Assembly (NCBI GenBank): GCA_935421135.1
Contig: OW285192.1
Span: 19,135,001 to 19,199,000 of the forward strand
DNA length: 64,000 nucleotides
Direction: 5' to 3'
Source: Bugulina stolonifera
Lineage: Eukaryota > Bryozoa > Gymnolaemata > Cheilostomatida > Bugulidae
Part shown: positions 1 through 40,471 of the stretch, piece after piece
How the letters are laid out: each line of letters starts with the position of its first letter
Numbering within the stretch: the first letter of the stretch is position 1
Position numbers and translations under genes: made by a program
Notes under the pieces: model-generated
Told to the model about the DNA's origin: nothing
The model's input: only the letters and a program-made list of their open reading frames with translations
Database searches by the model: none

Positions 1-268
1 TGAATGGGTAACTGCTGATACGCATGTGCTCAGGACAGATAGATACTATATAGATGAGTGTGCACATAGGAACGTATAGCATCATTGTCTATTTCATGGC
101 TACAAGCAGTTCTTTCTTATGGGTGTCGTACTATACAAACTACAGTTCTTATTATTTGCCTTCAATTTACCACTATATTTTACATCTACATTTACATGGT
201 ATTTGTAATGCATTGTGTGAATCATATGTACATGGTACAGATGTAAAAATTCTTGCAATTACATGTAG
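1..268. other. Upstream intron or gene-flank sequence, no assigned exon
   Basis: This stretch lies before the first exon I can place for the multicopper oxidase and ends in an acceptor-like tract with AG at 267-268. Positions 1-50 can be read openly in one frame but match nothing I recognise, so I do not call an exon there. The 5' half of the oxidase gene must lie to the left of the window. Confidence 0.5.
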
Positions 269-3200
269 GTATTGCTTCTGGAAATGTTACAAGTGATGAT
301 GGACTGAGTGTGGCTCAAGTACCTCATGCTACGTTTACAGTGAGGAAAGACAACTCCTACAGGTACTTCGATTGATAACCACTCACTTCTCTGAGTAACA
401 GTACGTGATTGTCACTGGAACAAGTGATTATTATACCGCAGTGTTACATAGCGATGGCTATACTATATAGTAATCAAGTTATAAGAATCGTATCAGGTAC
501 ATAAAATAATATATAGTATACCCAGGGTTCAGATAAGGTAAAGGTTATTGTGATTAAGCATGCATACTTTACCACTGATTTCGAGCAGCCCACTGATCTC
601 TTGCAGCCCACTGATATATTGTAATGTTTTGTGCTTAGGATTTCACACGGGTGCCGATGTTAGCACGGGTGTGGGAAGTGCTTGGTAGTGGTAGTGGGCT
701 CCCAAGGTAAACTTCCACATATTACATAAAGAGTGAACAGTTAAGTAAGCTCTTGTAGTTATTGTAGGGGACATAGGCCAATGCTTAGACTCATTAAAGA
801 GTCAAGGGTCGATGTAGGTCCGATGGTTTATACTCCGTAGGAGTGTAGAAAGTGTCTATGTTGAAGAGGGGACGTAGGCCCGATGCTTAGGCTCATTTAC
901 GAGTCAAGGATCGACTAAGGTCCGAGGTTTATACTCATCAAGGAGTGTAGTAAAAGACTTATATGAGTATGAGGATGAGCTCGGGCGCCAAAAGTCCAGG
1001 GGACCAAGGCTGGGGCTGCCTGCCTGCAAGAGTAAGACTCTGTAGGTTGAGTTAGGAGATATTGCTTTATTAGAGCGCAATCAACAACTGATCTAGCATA
1101 GAAAATGTGCTGGCTTTTATATGATTTGAATTTCCGGCAAAAAGGCCGACAGGGGGTCGGGCTGTACTATAAGGTATCGTCCCCGGAAATTGCGCAACAA
1201 GATGGCTGAAAAGTGCCCGAGGTCCGACCATAAAAGGGTCAGCCATGCACAAAAAGTGCTTACAATCACGAGAAATGAATTTTGTATTAATACGATAAAC
1301 ATCCAATACGTCGGCCATCAATTATAATGGTCAAATAGACATAGAATGTAATCAGACAACAAGTGTACTTGCAATAACAGTATAATTAACAGTAGACAAG
1401 TAGAGACAGAGACCTGATTAGTTGAATAATAACAATAAAACACATTAGCCAGGCAGTTATTGACAATGGTAGGGATATAATATGTATGTAATAAGAGTCG
1501 TACATAATAACTGTACTGTACAAGCATAAGTGTATATGTATAGTCCATGCAGTAGTGCAGGCTAAGTGAGCTGGAACACCACAATATTGCAGCCCGCTGA
1601 CCTCTTGCAGCCCACTGATCTCTTGTAGCCCACTGATATCTTGCAGTCCACTGATATCTTGCAGTCCACTGATATCTTGCAGTCCACTGATCTCTTGCAG
1701 TCCACTGATTTCTTGCAGCAACTATATGAACTATTTTTTGTTCTCTAGGTTTCGAATAATAAGCAATGGGTTTATGAATTGTCCAATAGAGATCTATATT
1801 GAGGGTCATCAGATGCTGGTAATATCTTCGGATGGGGCAGACATTGATCCGAAATATACAGATGTACTAACAGTCTTTGCTGGTGAGAGGTAAGAAGGGA
1901 GTCACAGTTTAGTTGTGCTCCTGTGTGCTTCTACAGCAGTAATTTATCTGCATCATTTTATTATTTCAAAATAAATAAGTAGATGTGTATCATGTCTGGT
2001 TTGTTTGGAGACAAAGCTCTACAAACTTTTGAGAATAAAAACATGCCATGAAGAGAGTTGCTGTGAGTTTTGTAAAACTTTCAATAACTAATATGTACAT
2101 TGAGTTGACATAGTTGCATTACATGTATAAATGTTCTTATATTCCAACTGCTGCTGTTGACAGGTACGACGTTGTACTCCATGCTAATCAGTCAGTATCT
2201 AACTATTGGATATATCTACGAGGTCTCTTAGATTGCAGTCAAAGGAAGACTCAGAGTCTCGGTGTCTTACATTATGAAGGGGCTTCAGATACTCCACCCA
2301 CAACACAACCATATACGTATGATGAGAGGCCAATAAATGTGATTGTAGGTGCAGCTGCCTTGCCAAGAGAGAACTACTGGCTCCTTGTTGAGAGAGAACT
2401 ACTGGTTCCACGTTAAAATGAGCTGAATAATTGTCTTAAAATGGCGCATATTTTTAAACTGATTTTAGAATTTGGTTGTAACTTTTGTTGACTCATTTTG
2501 CCATGCTTGATTATTCTACATGTAGTATTACTATATTCAGGGTTTAAGTAGTTTCCGATGCTGTAGTTTGTACATGTAGAATTACACCACATTCTTGTAG
2601 ACATTGAACCCCTTCAGTATGGGCCTGGTGAGTCAGAACTCTACTGATGGTCACATTGCATTGAGTGAGCTACAGTCAGTGGAGGAGTCTCCTGATTGGT
2701 TGAAAGAGAAGCCAACTACAAAGAAATATCTTCAGCTAGGCCTTCACAGAACTAGCAATCCGTTGTTTAATGTTCCTGGACTTTACGGGTGGCTGGATGA
2801 TATAGTGGACATTCCAGGTAATGTTTAACATTATACAGTGTAGGTGCATGTGCATATATATTAGTACAATGTTGTTGCCTGTATGATATAGCCTACTATC
2901 TCTACACGTACAGAATACAGAACCGACTTGTAACATGCATATTTTGCCCACGCTTTCTTAGTTTCTACATCGATGCACATCTACCTTAAGCTGCAAGTTG
3001 GTGCGATCGACATTGATATACATTGTAGAGTAATATATTACATTGTTGACACTACAATCATATACATGTATGTCTACCATACACACTACATTCATGTCTA
3101 TTGTACACACAGGAGGTGGGACTGTATTGGCTCAGATAAACAATGTAAATGGTATGCTCGCACCCTGGCCCTACCTCAGTCAGTATCACGACATTCCAGA

Positions 3201-4580
3201 GGTAGGTACATGACTGTATACACCGACTACCCTAATGTCTCAAACCAGTAATATTAAACAGTACAGTACTGAGATTGCCAATACCAATACAATGTACGTC
3301 TGATTGTTACCTCTGATATTACAGTCAGCATTCTGTGATGTGGACTCGCCTTCGATCAATGAGACTTACTGTGCAGATAATTTCTGCCAGTGTGCCCATA
3401 GACTAAGAGTCAAGCTGGGAGAGGTTGTGGAGCTAGTAATGTATGACAGGGGGAAGCATTGGAACATATCTAACCACCCCATGCACATCCATGGACAGTT
3501 TCTTCATGTCCTAGCTACTGGACAGGTGAGTAATAAAATAGATTCTAAAGGCTACTACGTACATTTGTAGTTACAAAGGAAACAAATTTAATTAATGATC
3601 ATTATTTTAATATATTTATCAATTTTGGATTTTGGAAATTGGATAAAATTTCATTTCGATCTGGAAAGGTGTAGTTTTGTTGATTACATGGCTGAGGCAA
3701 CCAGGAAAGAGGGTGCATAAGCAGAGTGTAAACCTCCGAACTTCCTGTCAGTCTCGGGTAAATTATGCCCTCAACCAAAAACAACCGCTGCAGCCCTTGC
3801 TACAAGATACTAATTGTGTGACCCTTCAGTTAATAGCATATACGCCCTAACCGACATAAAGTCAGTGTGTATTCTCTGGTGTAATTGGTAGAGCCCAGAC
3901 CACTACCTGACAAAAGAAGAGATGCTGAAATTAGATGCCAGTGGTAGCATTGCTCGCAACCTTGACAAGCCAATAAAGAAGGATACGATAATGATGCCAA
4001 ATGGAGGCTATGTGGTGACAAGGTTTAAAGCGGAGAATCCAGGTAATAAAGATTTACATATACGCTGTAAAATATACCCATGATGTAGGTCTACACATAC
4101 ATGTACATTATTACAATGTGTAGGATATGATTGGGCATTAACGGGCTGCCTCTCAGTCAGTGGCTCTTACGTTTGAACTGTGTCAAGGCCAGGTTGGCGA
4201 GGGCCAGACTCCAACTACGAAGTATCAGCTCATCATTAGCTAGAGCTGAAGAGATGTACACCTATATACAATCACTGTAAATATTATCTCAAGTTTCATA
4301 TATACATTGTAATCTATACAGTAACTTGTTTTATTCATCAGGGGTGTGGTTTCTCCACTGTCACAATGAAGTGCACGTAGAACAAGGTATGGGGATGGTC
4401 ATTGAAGTTGGTAGTCCAGAGGAATGGCCCCAGGACTCCCGTCCTGCATACAAATGTGGAGCAATTGCGCACACCTCCCCCAAACCCACTGTGGCTCCAC
4501 CTGGTGGAAAGGCTGCAAGCTGGAGAGTGAATTATCTTGTCTACCTTTTCACAATGGTTTTCCTGGCTGCCGTTTGGTAG
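269..4580 (+). CDS. Multicopper oxidase (laccase-like), 3' part of gene, 8 exons
   Basis: Predicted copper enzyme that oxidises substrates at a type 1 copper and reduces O2 at a trinuclear cluster. Exons: 269-362, 1749-1889, 2164-2344, 2601-2817, 3113-3201, 3325-3525, 3892-4042 and 4342-4580; all junctions are GT-AG and keep one frame, giving 436 residues. Cupredoxin domain 2 signs are YRFR at the exon 1/2 join, the IEGHQM stretch, and GERYDVV at the exon 2/3 join. Domain 3 has HPMHIHG (exon 6) and WFLHCHNEVHVEQGM (exon 8), supplying trinuclear-site histidines, the type 1 Cys and a probable axial Met. The C-terminus ends in a hydrophobic run (NYLVYLFTMVFLAAVW), suggesting a membrane anchor or GPI signal. 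Domain 1, with its HWHG-type motifs, is outside the window. Intron 1 contains an LTR inside a minisatellite. The substrate (phenol, iron or other) cannot be decided. Confidence 0.88.
584..1720 (+). repeat. 18-bp minisatellite split by an LTR
   Basis: Units of about 18 bp resembling CTTGCAGTCCACTGATAT lie at roughly 584-619 and again at 1584-1720. The unit is interrupted exactly at the LTR ends, so both pieces were one array. Each unit has a CTGAT followed by a TTGCAG, mimicking a branch point plus 3' splice site on the coding strand, just upstream of oxidase exon 2 at 1749. The minus-strand open frames across it are repeat artefacts. Confidence 0.85.
620..1583 (-). mobile_element. Solo LTR, copy 1 (minus orientation)
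   Basis: The inverse of this segment starts TGTGGTGTTCCAGC and ends AAAACATTACA, i.e. the 5'-TG...CA-3' ends expected of an LTR. It is flanked on both sides by ATAT (616-619 and 1584-1587), a 4-bp target duplication. In element orientation it has a TATAAAAG box (complement at 1114-1121) and an AATAAA signal (complement at 1066-1071), followed by two imperfect direct subrepeats in the 3' third (roughly 770-960). No internal retrotransposon sequence accompanies it, so it is a solo LTR. The superfamily cannot be decided from the LTR alone. Confidence 0.85.
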
Positions 4581-5126
4581 AGGAAGTTGTTTTGGGACTA
4601 GAATGATACTTTAAAGTCGTTTTAGCCCAAATTTTGCATTTTTAATACTCTTACAATGTAGATTATATAGGCTAATGTTTCAGAATGCTGCACTGGCATG
4701 TAATTTGTCAATATATAAACTTCCTAAAAGATGTACACATAGTGTTACATTCACTTGGAGTTGTGTGCTCTTTGTAACATATTGGCTCTATGATGTTTGA
4801 TGGCTTCATGATGGATAGCATTATAAATGCCAACTCATGCATAATTTTATGCTGGATAAAGAATTTGTGAGTTTTCCCTAAAAGTAGCTATCATAAAATA
4901 TTTCTGGTTGGAATACATGCTACCAGTTCATGTGACCTTCTGCATTATTTGACTGTCAGATGTGAAAGTCTGTTTTTGTTATCTGCGTACGTGTCTGTAC
5001 TATGTACTAATTGTCAAAGCACAACTGTGCCCTTATATAGTTTTTACGTGAATGTGTGTACTGAATTGTGGTATAGCATAACTTCTTAGAAATAATGTCT
5101 AGAATAAGTATAGTGTTATGCATTAA

Positions 5127-5132
5127 AATAAA
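5127..5132 (+). terminator. Candidate poly(A) signal of the oxidase gene
   Basis: AATAAA about 550 bp after the oxidase stop codon and 750 bp before the next gene. It is the best-placed canonical hexamer; use is inferred. Confidence 0.5.
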
Positions 5133-5879
5133 GTGTTATGTAATCAGCTATGGACTTTGCTACGCAGTTTCTCACTAGATGGTGGCTAATCACTTGTCTT
5201 ACATTGCATGCCAGCATCCAGATACAAACATATGCCAATCCAGGCAACTTGGTGAGTAGATTTACCTACCAGTATCTACAAGCATGTAACAGAAAAATTC
5301 TGTATAATAACTCCGTTGACCTATTCACACACACTGAGCAACGTGTACCACAGAGGAGTAGATAGTCGTAGCAGCTATAGTCCATTTGTGAATTTTGGAG
5401 CAGTCGCCAATAGATGAAGAAGTTTTCAGTGTCTGACACTGAAGAAGGTGAGAGATAGAAAAAAAAAATTTGAGTATATTTTCTGAGTGACTAAATTGAC
5501 ATTATTGTCAGTCATCACTGGTTTTACATGCGTGCATATTTCAGCATCAGTAAAGTTTTATGATTGGGATTAGAACTGCATTTGTATGTAGACAAGATAC
5601 AATGTATAGGCCTTATACAAGTTCAATAGAATTCATAAATACTAACGACAGTTTAGTAGTGTAACGGTGGCAGTACTGCAGCAACAGTGGTAGTGTAACG
5701 GTAGCAGTAGTGCAGTGACAGTGGTAGTCTAACGGTAGCAATTAATAGTTGAAGGGTATTTAAAGCGTGACCATAAGTAGCACAGAATAATAACACTGCC
5801 GTTCGTATATAGTGACATAGGTTAAAGTACATTATAATATTGTTTTCTACACCACACTACCAACTTGAACTGGAGTCTA
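5133..5879. other. Intergenic spacer between oxidase and first ABCC gene
   Basis: No coding exon recognised. Around 5650-5745 there are about three degenerate copies of a unit containing GTAACGGT and CAGTAGTGCAG. The promoter of the first ABCC gene should lie in this 750-bp interval or in a 5' UTR exon here, but I see no convincing TATA box. Confidence 0.45.
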
Positions 5880-19173
<13,294 letters not shown>

Positions 19174-19618
19174 TCTACACCTTGTGCCTTTACAATCAAA
19201 AAACGTCAACTGCTGAACAGCCAAATTAAGCAGAAACACTTTATGTGTATCCTTCTGATGATAGGAACTGTGATCAAATTTTTCCAGTGTCATTTTTATG
19301 TGTGTCCTACTGCTGGGACATATAACATGATATTGTAATTTTAACATAATATTATGGTATTGTAAGTACAATTTTAATCATAACAGTAAAAGTAGAGAGA
19401 AAAAGATAAAATTTTCTTAGCAAATACCAACCCTGAAGTTTTGGAGAAGAATATAAACATTTTTCTCAAATAATATGAGCATTTATATGATCAACAGTTT
19501 GTTGGTAGCAGCATGTAGGTGACAGCATACTATAATCAACACCATATAAACAACAGTGCAAGAAAATAATATAAACAATATTTTATGAACAACCTTGTAG
19601 AAGCAACCTTGTACAATG

Positions 19619-19720
19619 TATAAGCAAAAGAGCATAAGCAACAGCATATAAGCAACAGCATATAAGCAACATCATGTAAGCAACAGCATATAAGCAACAG
19701 CATATAAGCAACAGTGAATA
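19619..19720. repeat. 14-bp minisatellite (AGCAACAGCATATA)
   Basis: Six or seven imperfect head-to-tail copies in the probable 3' UTR or flank of ABCC copy A. Confidence 0.85.
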
Positions 19721-19778
19721 AGCATCAACATACAAGTAAAACTAAATAATGTTTTTTGTCACTTTCCAGCGTTCTGTG

Positions 19779-19784
19779 AATAAA
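19779..19784 (+). terminator. Candidate poly(A) signal of ABCC copy A
   Basis: AATAAA about 600 bp after the stop codon at 19171-19173. Use is inferred. Confidence 0.4.
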
Positions 19785-21158
19785 TTAAACTTCCAATAAT
19801 ACTAAGAAATGAATCTAATGTTGCAAGAAGAAGTGCTATGCTCTATAGAAACACTGTTATGCTCTATGGGAACACATGCTACGCTCCATGGGAGAACAGA
19901 CTACACTCCATGGAAACACTGATTATGCTCAATGTAAAAGCTGGCTATAATCTATGGGAACACAGGCTATACTCCATGGGAGCTACAACTCTAAGCGCCT
20001 AGTAAATAGTGATTTACATGTATATACTTGTACATAGCAATTTAGAATCATTATACTACTAAAGGTCTTGCAACTTGACATAGAGCTTTTCGATGTTCTC
20101 CAATTCCCTTTACCTTAGTCAGCCTTAGGCAATGTAAATTAGTTGGTACAGGTTCGAAGCCAACAGACATCCATCTTTAAATGTTTATGATTGATATCTA
20201 CTTTTTAGATTTAGCCACCCCACTGAATCTGACTGAAGGCGTGGCATGAATTAATCAAATGTCTGTGTTATCATAATATCTAAGTAGATTGCTTGTATGC
20301 AGGGTTGATAGATCCCATTCAGTCACAGGATATCTACACTTCAGATGTAAATATTTCTGCTTTTACTGGTTGTCCATGCTATAAAACAAAAAGCTAATGG
20401 CAAACCAACTCTGCTGTGAAGCACCAACTTGGCAAAATGTGCTATCAAACACCTGAAATTCTTCTTGTTCATAGCAGAAGCCTTCTTTGACAGCCTCTTC
20501 CATACTAGAATTATGCTGGTCTGTGCAGCTATAGGATATGTTAGAAGTTCCACAGCTAATAGTAAGCAGTAGTAAGCAGTAGTAAGCAGATTCCTGCTTT
20601 CATCTTGGATTCTATCTTGTTTGATGATGGTCAACATACCTGCATGCTGGTAGTGAGAAAGGTGAGTGTTCTATTCCCTAACTTACTTACAAACACTCTA
20701 CAGTTATATTGTAGCAATCCATACATCCATATGCACGCTTACAGGTCATAGTGAAACTGCTGAGCTAATGTTACAATTGCAAGGTTTATGTAGCTAATGT
20801 ATGCTTGATTTACCTTCAGTACTACATGGTAGAGTGTCATGCTACATAGCTGTGCATCACATAGTAGTAGAAGAAGTCATACTAGACTGTGATACTCAGT
20901 GAACACAACGATCTCTCACACTGGTTTAATAAAAAGGTAAGACATATGTATATTATTATCATGCCTGTTGACCTTCAGATCATAATCGATAATGTAATTA
21001 AACGTCACCAAGCTCTTTAATATCCAATGCAATACAGTTGCAGAGGTTTACAGATTAAAAGAGAATCAGTTGCAGTTTAATACTGGTTCAAGTATTATAG
21101 ACCTACCCAGCAACTACACGTACATTGTATATTATACACAGTGCAGGTAAAAAGCAGC

Positions 21159-36053
<14,895 letters not shown>

Positions 36054-36320
36054 TGTTCAACTTAGACGCAAAATCATTTGCTCCTGCATAATCAATGCAT
36101 TGACAGTTCAAAAGCAGCATGTCTGTTGAAAGATATTATTAAAATATTTCACTGATATACCTATTCTGTTTGTGTTCTAGTAGGCTGCATGTAATTCAAT
36201 GAAGCATCCTTATAAATATTGTATGTCTATGCATTTACATAACACATGTATGACTTTATCCAAATACAAATGTTACAAGTTCCACAATAGTGTGATGTCT
36301 ATTCATATACTAAAAAATTG

Positions 36321-36326
36321 AATAAA
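36321..36326 (+). terminator. Candidate poly(A) signal of ABCC copy B
   Basis: AATAAA 268 bp after the stop at 36051-36053, in an AT-rich context. Use is inferred. Confidence 0.5.
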
Positions 36327-36921
36327 ACAATATTGCAAGTTTTCTTATAAGAAGTCATAAATGCATGGTCGAGTTCTTGATCATCTTAATTATCCTAACA
36401 GAAGAATCTCTGCTATTAACTGTGCTTTTATTTCTCCGTCTGTAGCTGAAAGCTTGTCACTCAGAAGGAAGTGCTGTTGGTAAGCTGTTTTGGGCTACCA
36501 AAATCATATTTTAGTTCTAGCATAGTAATATTTGAAGCTAGTGCTAGTATAGTAATATAATGAAGTTAGTTCTAGCATAGTAATATTTGAAGTTGGTTCT
36601 AAACTAGAAATTGAAAACTAATTCTAAGCTGCAACCTACAGTTACGTATCAGACCGACACATAGAAATCATAAGCATACCTCAGATTGTGAGTATACATG
36701 CAATATTAAGGTTAAAGTTAAATTTTGAAACATGATACAACGTTATTGACATTAAACCATTATTTTATAATAATAATAAACTGTACATGCCTGTAAAGCT
36801 GCCTGAAACTATTCCAAACAAAATTCTGTTTTAATGTCTATCTAACTAATGAATGTGGTTAATACTGCTTGTATCCAGTAAGAATGGTACCTTCATAGAC
36901 CTGATCTGTGTATTTAGTGTC
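36327..36921. other. Spacer before the BCL-2-like gene
   Basis: A short direct repeat (GTTCTAGCATAGTAATAT and variants) occurs near 36510-36600. A TTTAG directly before TGTC-ATG at 36918-36924 suggests the start exon may begin at a 3' splice site, with a 5' UTR exon somewhere here. Confidence 0.4.
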
Positions 36922-39900
36922 ATGGCAGCCAGTGATACAACTTCTACGTGGACACAAGATACGGAGGAGAAAGAGCAGTTTGCTGAGACTCGTGCTGTCA
37001 TCATTGAGGTCATCAGGCAATCGTAAGTGATATTGTATACAAACAATGTGTAAGTAGTTTACAATCTAACATAGACTGAGATTCAAGTCCAGCCAGGACA
37101 ACTTTGCTTACATGTATGTACCAACGCCCCTTCCATTACGTTTTGCAAATTGCTTGGATTGTAGTTAACTCTATATCATTAGATTTTTGATGTTTTTATA
37201 CAATGATAAGGCACTGTAGAATCTTCAGGGTAAATGTGTACAGAACTAAATATGACTGTTCTTTTCCAGAGCCAATATTGCATCCATCACAAAAACCACA
37301 TTTCTACACACATTGTAAGCTGAACACTAAAGAATCTTAACATTCTGGGCGTAGGAGATCCACATGAACTTGTTCTGTAAAAAAATTTTCCCATCAACTA
37401 ACAGCCCTCACTACATGCATCTTCGAAACTTGCCAATAGAAGTTCCAAGTTTAGGTCCCTTTGTCATCTACACAGCACTCGTATCACGATCACTAAAAGT
37501 AGAACTTTCTAGTGCCAGCTAGTTTGCTGTCACACAATATGACAGACACGGCAACTGATGAAAAGACAACATATTTTAGTTGTTGGGTTGTAGTTCTACC
37601 AGACACAGCGCATGCAGCATGAAGTTATTGATATTACTGTGTTTCCTTACCTACTCAGGTTCATACATTTATTAGAAGTTATGTTCTCATTGGTATTCAA
37701 GAGGCCAATTGGAATTCAGCAAGAAATAAATAAAAAAAATAAGCATTAATGGTTTCCAATTATATTTTCCCGCTCATGCAAGAGAGGAGAACTCAGGAAG
37801 ACTACACAGCCTATGGGTTACTTCCACTTTAAGCTAACAATAACATTAATAATTAAATTTTAATCTGACGGTTTCCTGTTATTGACATACAAAATCCGAG
37901 AGTGCCTAATAATGCTCCATAAACTAGTGCTGCGTTTTATTGAATTAAACTTTTATGATGTAGCCCAATGCCCATGCACATGTGTGTATTTTATAGAATA
38001 TTTTACAACACAGAGATAAACCAAGACGTGTATCTAGAAATTGTTGAAACTGCCTCCAGTTCAGATGTTGCCAAGACAGCCAAGCTGGTGAGTGAAATTG
38101 CTGCCAAAGCGTGGAAAGTTGGTAAGTGGAAATTTTTATTAGAAATTGAAAGGATAGAAAACTCCAACGGCTTACGCAGTAGAACGAAATTCAAGTGACT
38201 TTTAAACTAACATGTAGATTTGCAGTGTGTTGTTCATTGCTGTATTGTTCACGGTAGCTTGTCAAATAATACCAAACTTCTCCGCAGCATGCGGTCCTGT
38301 TATAGTTGTAATAGGAAGTTGTCATCTCAGACTGATTTGAGAGGCAAACCAGTTAGGAGAGAACAACTCCACACAATAGCCTGCGAACACTCATGATGTT
38401 TCAGATCTCAGTAGTCAGTAAAATAGACGTTTAAATAATAATTTATTTGAAACTGGTTCATTCTTGTACTTAAGATGGTGAATTGAGGCGAAGGGAGAGG
38501 AATTACATCCGTGCAGAAGCAGAGAGAATTAAGAAAGAGGTCAAAGACCTGGACGAGTTTATGCACTTGCTGCTCAGAGGGCTCTACTCAATCACTGGAG
38601 CTGATGGCATTTCTTGGTCCAAGATTATGTTTGTGAGTGTTAGTAGTGGTCTAGTAGTTTAACCATTGGTTCACAGCTGGACTCTATTCGCATATTACTC
38701 TGTTGTGTGTAAATAAGTTATGGGATGACCTTATGTCAAGCATATTACATTTTATTTCAAAAGCCTGTCTGTGTTAAGTTATTTAAAGCTGTCCCAACCT
38801 TATCTTTTACAAACCATGGCATGAGAAAAGTTGAGATAGAAGAAAATTTTTAACTCGAGTCATTGTATCTCATGCCACCAACAACAACAGGACTTTGGAA
38901 ATTCCTCGCCCTGTGCTGTAAAAATCAACATGTTGGCATTATTGCCTAGACAACCAATATGTGTGTCGTTTTGGTACAAAGCAAGGCTCTGTCCATTAGC
39001 CTTATTAAGATGCAAGTGGCCTCTAATCTAGCCATTAAGCTACAAGATTGCATAGGAACTCTGGCATGACTGTAGTGATTATTTCATGCAATCGAAAAAT
39101 GATAACTCCAAGCAAAAAATTGACTAAGTGAACTGGGAGCATACTTCGCACATTTAGTGCCAATGTTCTTGCATTTGCTGTACATGCATATCTTCTGATG
39201 GTGACAGGGCTGATACATAGTACACTTACACGTACATGTATATAATACTTACCCGTACATGTATAATACTTACATGCTGCATGTATACATGTATATAATA
39301 CTTACATGCTGCATGTCTAATGAGCAGATGCTGCTGTTGGTGATGAAGTTTGTTAGTATGTTGGACGAGGAAGACAGTCCAGTGATTGTAACACATCTAA
39401 TCGAGCTCACCTGTCTCTACTTTGACAGAGAGCAGATCCACATGTGGATAATAACTGATGGTGGAGGGTGGGTAAGTACAGCCCCCATTTAAAATTTGGA
39501 TGTTTCTAATACCACAGTCTAAGGATAGTAACTAGTTTCACATGATAAAGCATGTAGTAGCCTCACTACCCAATGAACAAACCGGTAGATCAAATATTAT
39601 CGTGCGAAAAATATTAAGATATAATGTCATTCGTAGATGTTGTCTGTGCACTGAGCATGCTCTGTGAGTTTTGGGCCAATGTCATGGGACATGGTATAAT
39701 ATCCAAACCTGATACAACCTCACAACACTGGTTCCATTATGATGCCACAACACAATTCACCAAATTGGGTCTACCACCATTTTTGTTGGTTGGAAAATGC
39801 TACGATTTGATTACACGCATGTGCACATATGATTCTTACAATATCTGGTATTTAGCTGGACAGTGTTTTGTTTTACAACTAAATCTGGAATAGACCTACA

Positions 39901-40348
39901 CTGTAATTAGGTCACAAGTGTACTAACTCTACAAAGTAGTCTCTTATTTGTGGAAACTGAACTTGTTTAGGAAAGCTGTGATAACGTAGATGAGTCCGAC
40001 TTACTTCCCACCACCCCTACTCAGATTGGGCTAGAGACGGCTGCGGATTGGAGCCCAATTTACTACCCAAAATCAGCTGAAGTAGACAGAGTATCTAGAG
40101 CAGAGACAGCTGGTATGTCAGATGGTACCCTCTCTGGATTCCTTTCCAGCGACATGTTTAGGAGTTACTCTCAGGCTACTATGAGATACTATTCACTGAA
40201 CACCCCTAGAAGTATAACGCTACCTCCTATGCCCTCATCACGTGGAGGAGGTTCGAACAGCGATACTTCGTCCAATCAGCAGCTACTCGCATCAACCTCC
40301 GGTGGGCCCAAAAGACCAAAAATTAGCCAAATCTGTGATATTATTTAA
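36922..40348 (+). CDS. BCL-2-family-like protein, 5 exons
   Basis: Exons 36922-37022, 37997-38121, 38475-38632, 39328-39471 and 39971-40348, all GT-AG and in frame, give 301 aa. Exon 3 ends with a BH1-like stretch (ITGADGISWSKIMF), and exon 4 ends with a BH2-like stretch (HMWIITDGGGW), about 45 residues apart as in BCL-2 proteins. An intron directly after the BH2 GGW resembles the splice position known in BCL-2 family genes. A BH3-like segment, IAAKAWKVDGELRRR, spans exons 2-3, with DG where the consensus has GD. The exon 5 tail is rich in Ser, Thr and Pro and ends KISQICDII; I see no C-terminal membrane anchor, which most multi-domain members have. Role inferred: apoptosis control, pro- or anti-death undecided. 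Identification rests on motif order and spacing, so a divergent unrelated helical protein remains possible. Confidence 0.68.
37023..37996. other. Intron 1 of the BCL-2-like gene
   Basis: 974-bp intron; no repeat, element or additional exon recognised. Confidence 0.5.
38633..39327. other. Intron 3 of the BCL-2-like gene
   Basis: 695-bp intron separating BH1 from the rest. Near its 3' end (about 39225-39320) a TATAATACTTACATGCTGC unit is repeated about three times up to the acceptor. Confidence 0.55.
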
Positions 40349-40357
40349 ACACCTAGC

Positions 40358-40363
40358 AATAAA
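40358..40363 (+). terminator. Candidate poly(A) signal of the BCL-2-like gene
   Basis: AATAAA 10 bp after the stop codon, unusually close; a very short 3' UTR is implied if it is used. Confidence 0.5.
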
Positions 40364-40471
40364 ACGTTCTTTTGTACACAATGCATGTATAGCCATTGAA
40401 TTTTCCCTCAATAACTGAGTTTAAAAATCAAATGAATGAATGCTCAATAGAAATTTTTGCTACCCCTTTAG

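Larger units (their letters stand above)
19174..21158. other. Intergenic spacer between the two ABCC copies
   Basis: Contains the 3' UTR of copy A and the promoter region of copy B. A 14-bp repeat (AGCAACAGCATATA) lies at about 19619-19720, and degenerate units with CTATGGGAACAC and CTCCATGG at 19838-19990. A 98-residue minus-strand open frame at 20341-20637 resembles nothing known and I do not call it a gene. Confidence 0.6.

Noticed and set aside
1318..1809. Minus-strand open frames with repeated QWTAR or GLQEIS
   Set aside because: They run through the 18-bp minisatellite and LTR end.
5865..5879. Earlier non-ATG start for ABCC copy A
   Set aside because: The frame is open upstream of 5880 but begins with TTG; the in-frame ATGs at 5880 and 5913 are the reasonable starts.
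20341..20637. 98-codon minus-strand open frame between the ABCC genes
   Set aside because: No domain, splice context or conservation visible; plausible chance frame in a spacer.
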